64,000 nucleotides of DNA from Alistipes sp. (lineage in GTDB: Bacteria > Bacteroidota > Bacteroidia > Bacteroidales > Rikenellaceae). The stretch lies in contig JAFXIS010000069.1 of the NCBI GenBank assembly GCA_017532885.1, positions 15,699 to 79,698 of the forward strand, read 5' to 3'. The notes below the pieces were generated by a model. It worked only from the letters and a program-made list of their open reading frames with translations, did not search any database and was not told the DNA's origin. Shown in pieces: positions 60,743 to 64,000 of the stretch. The stretch's first letter is position 1. Every line of letters begins with the position of its first letter. Both the position numbers and the translations under genes were made by a program.

Positions 60743-61951
60743 ATGATTGAATTACTTGAATCAGGTAGTTTCATTGTTGAGAGCCTGAAAGATTTTGCTA
60801 ATGATGCAGGCTTGGTCTCATTCTTTGTAGGTCAGGGTTGGAAGTCATTGGTGATGATTGGTGTATCATTGCTTTTGCTCTACCTTGCCATTAAGAAGGA
60901 ATTTGAGCCATTGTTGTTGCTCCCTATCGCATTCGGTATGTTGCTTACAAACTTCCCGGGTGCTGAGATGTTCCATCCTACACTCTTCGATGAGGGCCAG
61001 ATTGATTGGTATGACCTCTATAAAACAGGAGGTTTGATTGACTTCCTCTATTTGGGTGTTAAGTTGGGTATCTATCCTTGTTTGATTTTTATCGGTGTAG
61101 GTGCTATGACCGACTTTGGTCCGCTGATTGCTAATCCCAAGAGCTTCTTGTTGGGCGCAGCTGCACAGTTGGGTATCTTCGCTACTTTCTTGGGTGCTTA
61201 CGCATTGGGTTTTGCTCCTAACGAGTGTGGTAGTATCGGTATCATTGGTGGTGCTGACGGTCCGACATCTATCTTCCTTACAGCGAAGTTGGCTCCGGAT
61301 TTGTTAGGCCCTATCGCTATTGCTGCTTACTCTTATATGGCGTTGGTTCCCGTTATTCAGCCTCCTATTATGCGTGCGCTGACTACTAAGGAGGAGCGAA
61401 TGATTAAGATGTCGCAGTTGCGTCAGGTGTCAAAGACCGAGAAGATTATCTTCCCTATCGTATTGGCTATCGTAATTTCACTCTTGTTGCCTTCGGCTGC
61501 TCCATTGATTGGCTGCTTGATGTTGGGTAACTTAATGAAGGAGAGTGGTGTAGTTGATCGCTTGAGCAAGACCGTTCAGAACGAGTTGATGAACATCGTG
61601 GTTATCTTGCTTGGTGTGTCGGTAGGTGCTACTGCTACTGCATCTTCATTCCTTAACGAGCGTACAATCTTCATCCTTGTATTGGGTATCTTGGCATTCA
61701 GCTTCGGCTCTGCAAGTGGTGTAATCCTCGCCAAGGTTATGAACCTCTTTGCTAAGGATGGTAATAAGATTAACCCGTTAATCGGTTCAGCAGGTGTGTC
61801 GGCTGTGCCTATGGCTGCTCGTGTATCACAGGCCGAGGGTCAGAAGGCTTGCCCTTCAAACTTCCTCTTGATGCACGCTATGGGCCCCAATGTCGCAGGT
61901 GTGGTTGGCTCGGCTGTTGCCGCAGGTATTTTGTTGGCATTCCTCGGATAA
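60743..61951 (+). CDS. mmdB: Na+-translocating decarboxylase beta subunit
   Basis: This 402-residue polytopic protein has [36 protein letters not shown] with the functional Asp region, [15 protein letters not shown], and [18 protein letters not shown], all hallmarks of OadB/MmdB. It decarboxylates carboxybiotin and couples this to export of sodium ions. It closes the operon; a hairpin terminator follows. Confidence 0.96.
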   Translation: MIELLESGSFIVESLKDFANDAGLVSFFVGQGWKSLVMIGVSLLLLYLAIKKEFEPLLLLPIAFGMLLTNFPGAEMFHPTLFDEGQIDWYDLYKTGGLIDFLYLGVKLGIYPCLIFIGVGAMTDFGPLIANPKSFLLGAAAQLGIFATFLGAYALGFAPNECGSIGIIGGADGPTSIFLTAKLAPDLLGPIAIAAYSYMALVPVIQPPIMRALTTKEERMIKMSQLRQVSKTEKIIFPIVLAIVISLLLPSAAPLIGCLMLGNLMKESGVVDRLSKTVQNELMNIVVILLGVSVGATATASSFLNERTIFILVLGILAFSFGSASGVILAKVMNLFAKDGNKINPLIGSAGVSAVPMAARVSQAEGQKACPSNFLLMHAMGPNVAGVVGSAVAAGILLAFLG

Positions 61952-61977
61952 TCGATTTATACCTATATTTATATATG

Positions 61978-62011
61978 AAGCTCTCTCGCGTAATAGCGGG
62001 AGGGCTTTTTT
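61978..62011 (+). terminator. Terminator of the decarboxylase operon
   Basis: AAGCTCTCTCGC (61978-61989) pairs with GCGGGAGGGCTT (61996-62007), with G-T pairs, followed by TTTT. Confidence 0.82.
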
Positions 62012-62192
62012 GTGCGTATTGGGGATGAATTGATGGCGCATCGAGGCTTGTTTTGAGTAAAAATTGGGCAAAGTGCGGGCAGAAAATGGAAAAATTCTAT
62101 AAAAACGGCGCATTGAGAGGATTGTATGCGATTTTTATTCAGAAAGTTAAGAATAATTTTGAGGGATGTATGGTATTATGAAAAATTATTAC
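62012..62192. other. Gap before the rplM promoter
   Basis: No gene or repeat recognised. The sequence is AT-rich with no long open frame on the plus strand. Confidence 0.4.
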
Positions 62193-62220
62193 TATCTTTG
62201 CGCACCCGTAAATATGCGGG
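62193..62220 (+). promoter_or_regulatory. rplM-rpsI promoter -7 box and leader hairpin
   Basis: TATCTTTG (62193-62200) matches TAnnTTTG. The leader of about 55 nt opens with CCCG (62205-62208) pairing with CGGG (62217-62220), a small stem that could take part in ribosomal-protein feedback. No -33 element is clear. Confidence 0.45.
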
Positions 62221-62260
62221 AATAGGATTACAACAAATTAAAGTATTAACAGGTTAAAAG

Positions 62261-62716
62261 ATGGATTCAAGAAGTTACAAAACTATCTCGTTGAACGCCG
62301 CTACTGTTCAGAAAGAGTGGGTGGTAATCGACGCTACCAACGAGGTATTGGGTCGTCTTGCATCGCAGGTTGCTAAGATCTTGCGAGGCAAGAACAAGCC
62401 TGGCTATACTCCTCATGTTGATTGCGGTGACTATGTTATCGTTATCAATGCCGAGAAGGTTAAGCTTACAGGCCAGAAGATGACCGACAAGGTCTATGTA
62501 CGCCACACAGGTTTCCCTGGTGGTCAGCGTTTTGCGACTCCCGCAGACTATTTGGCAAAGAAGCCTGAGTTTGTGATTGAGCACGCAGTAAAGGGTATGC
62601 TTCCCAAGACTCGTCTGGGTGAGGCTATCATGAATAATTTGAAGGTTTATGCCGGCGCAGAGCATCCTCACGCTGCACAGAACCCTAAGGAAATTAAGTT
62701 AAACGAGATTAAGTAA
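62261..62716 (+). CDS. rplM: 50S ribosomal protein L13
   Basis: The 151-residue protein shows WVVIDATNEVLGRLASQVAKILRGKNKPGYTPHVDCGDYVIVINAEK in its conserved blocks, KVYVRHTGFPGG, and AVKGMLPKTRLG. It binds 23S rRNA early in 50S assembly. It precedes rpsI by 5 bp, the universal L13-S9 pair. Confidence 0.97.
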   Translation: MDSRSYKTISLNAATVQKEWVVIDATNEVLGRLASQVAKILRGKNKPGYTPHVDCGDYVIVINAEKVKLTGQKMTDKVYVRHTGFPGGQRFATPADYLAKKPEFVIEHAVKGMLPKTRLGEAIMNNLKVYAGAEHPHAAQNPKEIKLNEIK

Positions 62717-62721
62717 AGAGT

Positions 62722-63108
62722 ATGGAAGTTGTAAACACCGTAGGTCGCCGTAAGGCAGCTGTGGCTCGCGTATTCGTGAAGCCGGGTAATGGTCAGATTA
62801 CAATCAACCACAAGGCACTCGATGTCTATTTCCCCTTGAACATTCTCCAGTATGAGGTTAAGCAGCCTTTGATGGTTACTAACACTTTGGAGCAGTATGA
62901 TGTTACCATCAACCTCGATGGTGGTGGTATCAAGGGTCAGGCAGAGGCCGCTCGTATGGGTATCGCACGCGCTTTGTGCCAGATTGACGCAGAGCACCGT
63001 TCAATCTTGAAGAAGAACGGTTTCTTGACACGCGATTCTCGTGAGGTTGAGCGTAAGAAGCCCGGACAGCCCGGAGCACGCCGTAAGTTCCAGTTCAGTA
63101 AGCGTTAA
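62722..63108 (+). CDS. rpsI: 30S ribosomal protein S9
   Basis: The 128-residue protein has VGRRKAAVARVFVKPG at the N-terminus, a GGGIKGQAEAARMGIARAL segment and the basic C-terminus RKKPGQPGARRKFQFSKR whose tail reaches the P-site tRNA. It follows rplM in one operon with rpsB downstream. Confidence 0.97.
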   Translation: MEVVNTVGRRKAAVARVFVKPGNGQITINHKALDVYFPLNILQYEVKQPLMVTNTLEQYDVTINLDGGGIKGQAEAARMGIARALCQIDAEHRSILKKNGFLTRDSREVERKKPGQPGARRKFQFSKR

Positions 63109-63295
63109 TCCTTACACGACCGAAATTCGGCAAGCACGACGAGAGTTCGAAACCCGAGAGACTGCTATTTATTATATATTATATATAGGTATTACTGGCG
63201 GGTTGCTCCGTCGCGGAAAACTTCTTGGATTGGTCAAGGACTACTACCGAGAAGTTGAAGAAAAGAGAAATTAAAATTTTAACAAAGAAATTAAA
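63109..63295 (+). promoter_or_regulatory. rpsI-rpsB spacer, candidate S2 leader
   Basis: The 187-nt spacer is long for a ribosomal operon. It contains CCGAAATTCGG (63121-63131), an AT-only palindromic run near 63168-63186, GGCGG/CCGTC (63199-63203 and 63210-63214) and CTTCTTGG (63221-63228) facing CCGAGAAG (63247-63254). No TAnnTTTG promoter is seen, so it is probably a transcribed structured leader, possibly used in S2 autoregulation. Confidence 0.4.
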
Positions 63296-64000
63296 ATGTC
63301 ACGCACAGATTTTAATACATTATTGGATGCAGGCGTTCACTTCGGTCACTTGAAGCGTAAGTGGAACCCCAAAATGGCTCCCTATATCTTCATGGAGAAG
63401 AACGGCATCCACATCATCGACCTTCACAAGACTGTTGTAAAGCTCGATGAGGCTGCAGCAGCACTTAAGCAGATTGCAAAGAGCGGTCGTCGTGTGTTGT
63501 TCGTAGCTACAAAGAAACAAGCTAAGGAGATTGTTGCCGAAAAGGTAGCTCCCGTTGGAATGCCCTATGTTACAGAGCGTTGGGCTGGCGGTATGCTTAC
63601 AAACTTCCCCACAATAAGAAAAGCCGTTAAGAAGATGGCCACCATCGATAAGATGTTGAGCGACGGCACATTTGATAATTTCTCAAAGCGTGAGAAGCTC
63701 CAGATTGAGCGTCAGCGTGCTAAGTTGGAGAAGAACCTCGGTTCTATCGCCGATTTGACTCGCCTTCCCGCAGCATTGTTCGTAATTGATGTGCAGAAGG
63801 AGGCTAACGCCGTTAAGGAGGCTAAGCGTTTGAGCATCCCCGTATTTGCTATGGTTGATACTTGTTGTGATCCCACCGATATCGATTATGTAATTCCGGC
63901 AAATGACGATGCTTCAAAGTCTATCGCTACTATCCTTGATGTAGTTTGCACAGCAATTGCAGAGGGTACTGAGGAGCGTAAGCTTGAGAAGGAGAAGGAG
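63296..64000 (+). CDS. rpsB: 30S ribosomal protein S2, 3' partial
   Basis: The ATG at 63296 begins SRTDFNTLLDAGVHFGHLKRKWNPKMAPYIF, with the S2 motifs GIHIIDLHKT, RVLFVATKKQAKEIV, ERWAGGMLTNF and LPAALFVIDVQKE. The frame remains open to the window end after 235 residues, ending in a Glu/Lys-rich tail, so only the last part is missing. S2 is a late-assembling 30S protein; tsf usually follows in Bacteroidota but lies beyond the window. Confidence 0.96.
   Translation, partial: MSRTDFNTLLDAGVHFGHLKRKWNPKMAPYIFMEKNGIHIIDLHKTVVKLDEAAAALKQIAKSGRRVLFVATKKQAKEIVAEKVAPVGMPYVTERWAGGMLTNFPTIRKAVKKMATIDKMLSDGTFDNFSKREKLQIERQRAKLEKNLGSIADLTRLPAALFVIDVQKEANAVKEAKRLSIPVFAMVDTCCDPTDIDYVIPANDDASKSIATILDVVCTAIAEGTEERKLEKEKE

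Noticed and set aside
63041..63274. A 77-codon frame overlapping the end of rpsI with a YIGIT..LLRR stretch recalling GIY-YIG nucleases
   Set aside because: Nearly a third overlaps S9 in another frame, the spacing of the two halves of the motif is wrong, and no start signal is seen. Chance resemblance is likelier; the region is treated as a leader.

Overview
The window is a compact stretch of a Bacteroidota chromosome, most likely order Bacteroidales and plausibly Rikenellaceae/Alistipes-like. The evidence is a Bacteroidetes-type promoter signature (TTTG, 19-21 nt, TAnnTTTG) repeated upstream of many genes, a sodium-pumping methylmalonyl-CoA decarboxylase operon, an RND efflux operon ending in a PG0541-type protein, a large surface lipoprotein with DUF4988-like and fibronectin-like modules, and HU/SPOR and LytTR membrane proteins typical of this phylum. 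The genus is inference. There is no transposase, integrase, CRISPR array or rRNA. One tRNA, Arg(CCG) with encoded CCA, is present.

Layout. 1-6.3 kb: lipid A N-domain protein (cut by the window edge), GT39 glycosyltransferase, ruvB, typA divergent from aroB, and a DUF454 membrane protein. 6.3-10.9 kb: a 1303-residue surface lipoprotein with a long leader, then tRNA-Arg. 11-15.1 kb: a LexA/S24-like regulator without the catalytic residues, an orphan histidine kinase, lgt, an HU-SPOR membrane protein and GtrA. 15.2-17.9 kb: a BlaI/BlaR1-like pair with a twin-palindrome operator over the promoter. 18-24.9 kb: TetR-TolC-MFP-RND-PG0541 efflux operon. 24.9-28.8 kb, minus strand: rlmI-like methyltransferase, a 3'-5' exonuclease and recQ. 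28.9-32.5 kb: a candidate metal-acquisition locus (His/Cys-rich protein, TonB receptor, HMA protein). 32.5-34 kb: an ECF sigma factor with a downstream membrane protein and a divergent membrane gene, both directions served by near-identical ECF promoters. 34-36 kb: MBL hydrolase divergent from plsC.

36-48.3 kb: parE-parC-aroK-murI-ftsK-lolA, then gyrA, a block for chromosome topology, segregation and the cell envelope. 48.3-54.9 kb: two paralogous TPR proteins flank a decayed DUF1566-like pseudogene, a membrane LytTR regulator and an acyl-CoA ligase. 55-57.6 kb: DUF2089 and Yip1-like proteins, meaB and a thioredoxin-fold protein with SxxC. 57.7-62 kb: mce-mmdA-OadG-mmdC-mmdB, which with MeaB suggests the succinate-to-propionate route coupled to sodium export. 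62-64 kb: rplM-rpsI-rpsB, the last cut by the window edge.

The most distinctive non-coding content is a set of dispersed, hairpin-forming intergenic repeats that occur in modular combinations at four places. The best candidates for new biology are these composites, the mirrored ECF promoter pair, the BlaR1 homologue whose C-terminus carries TonB-system-like modules, and the His/Cys-rich metal locus.
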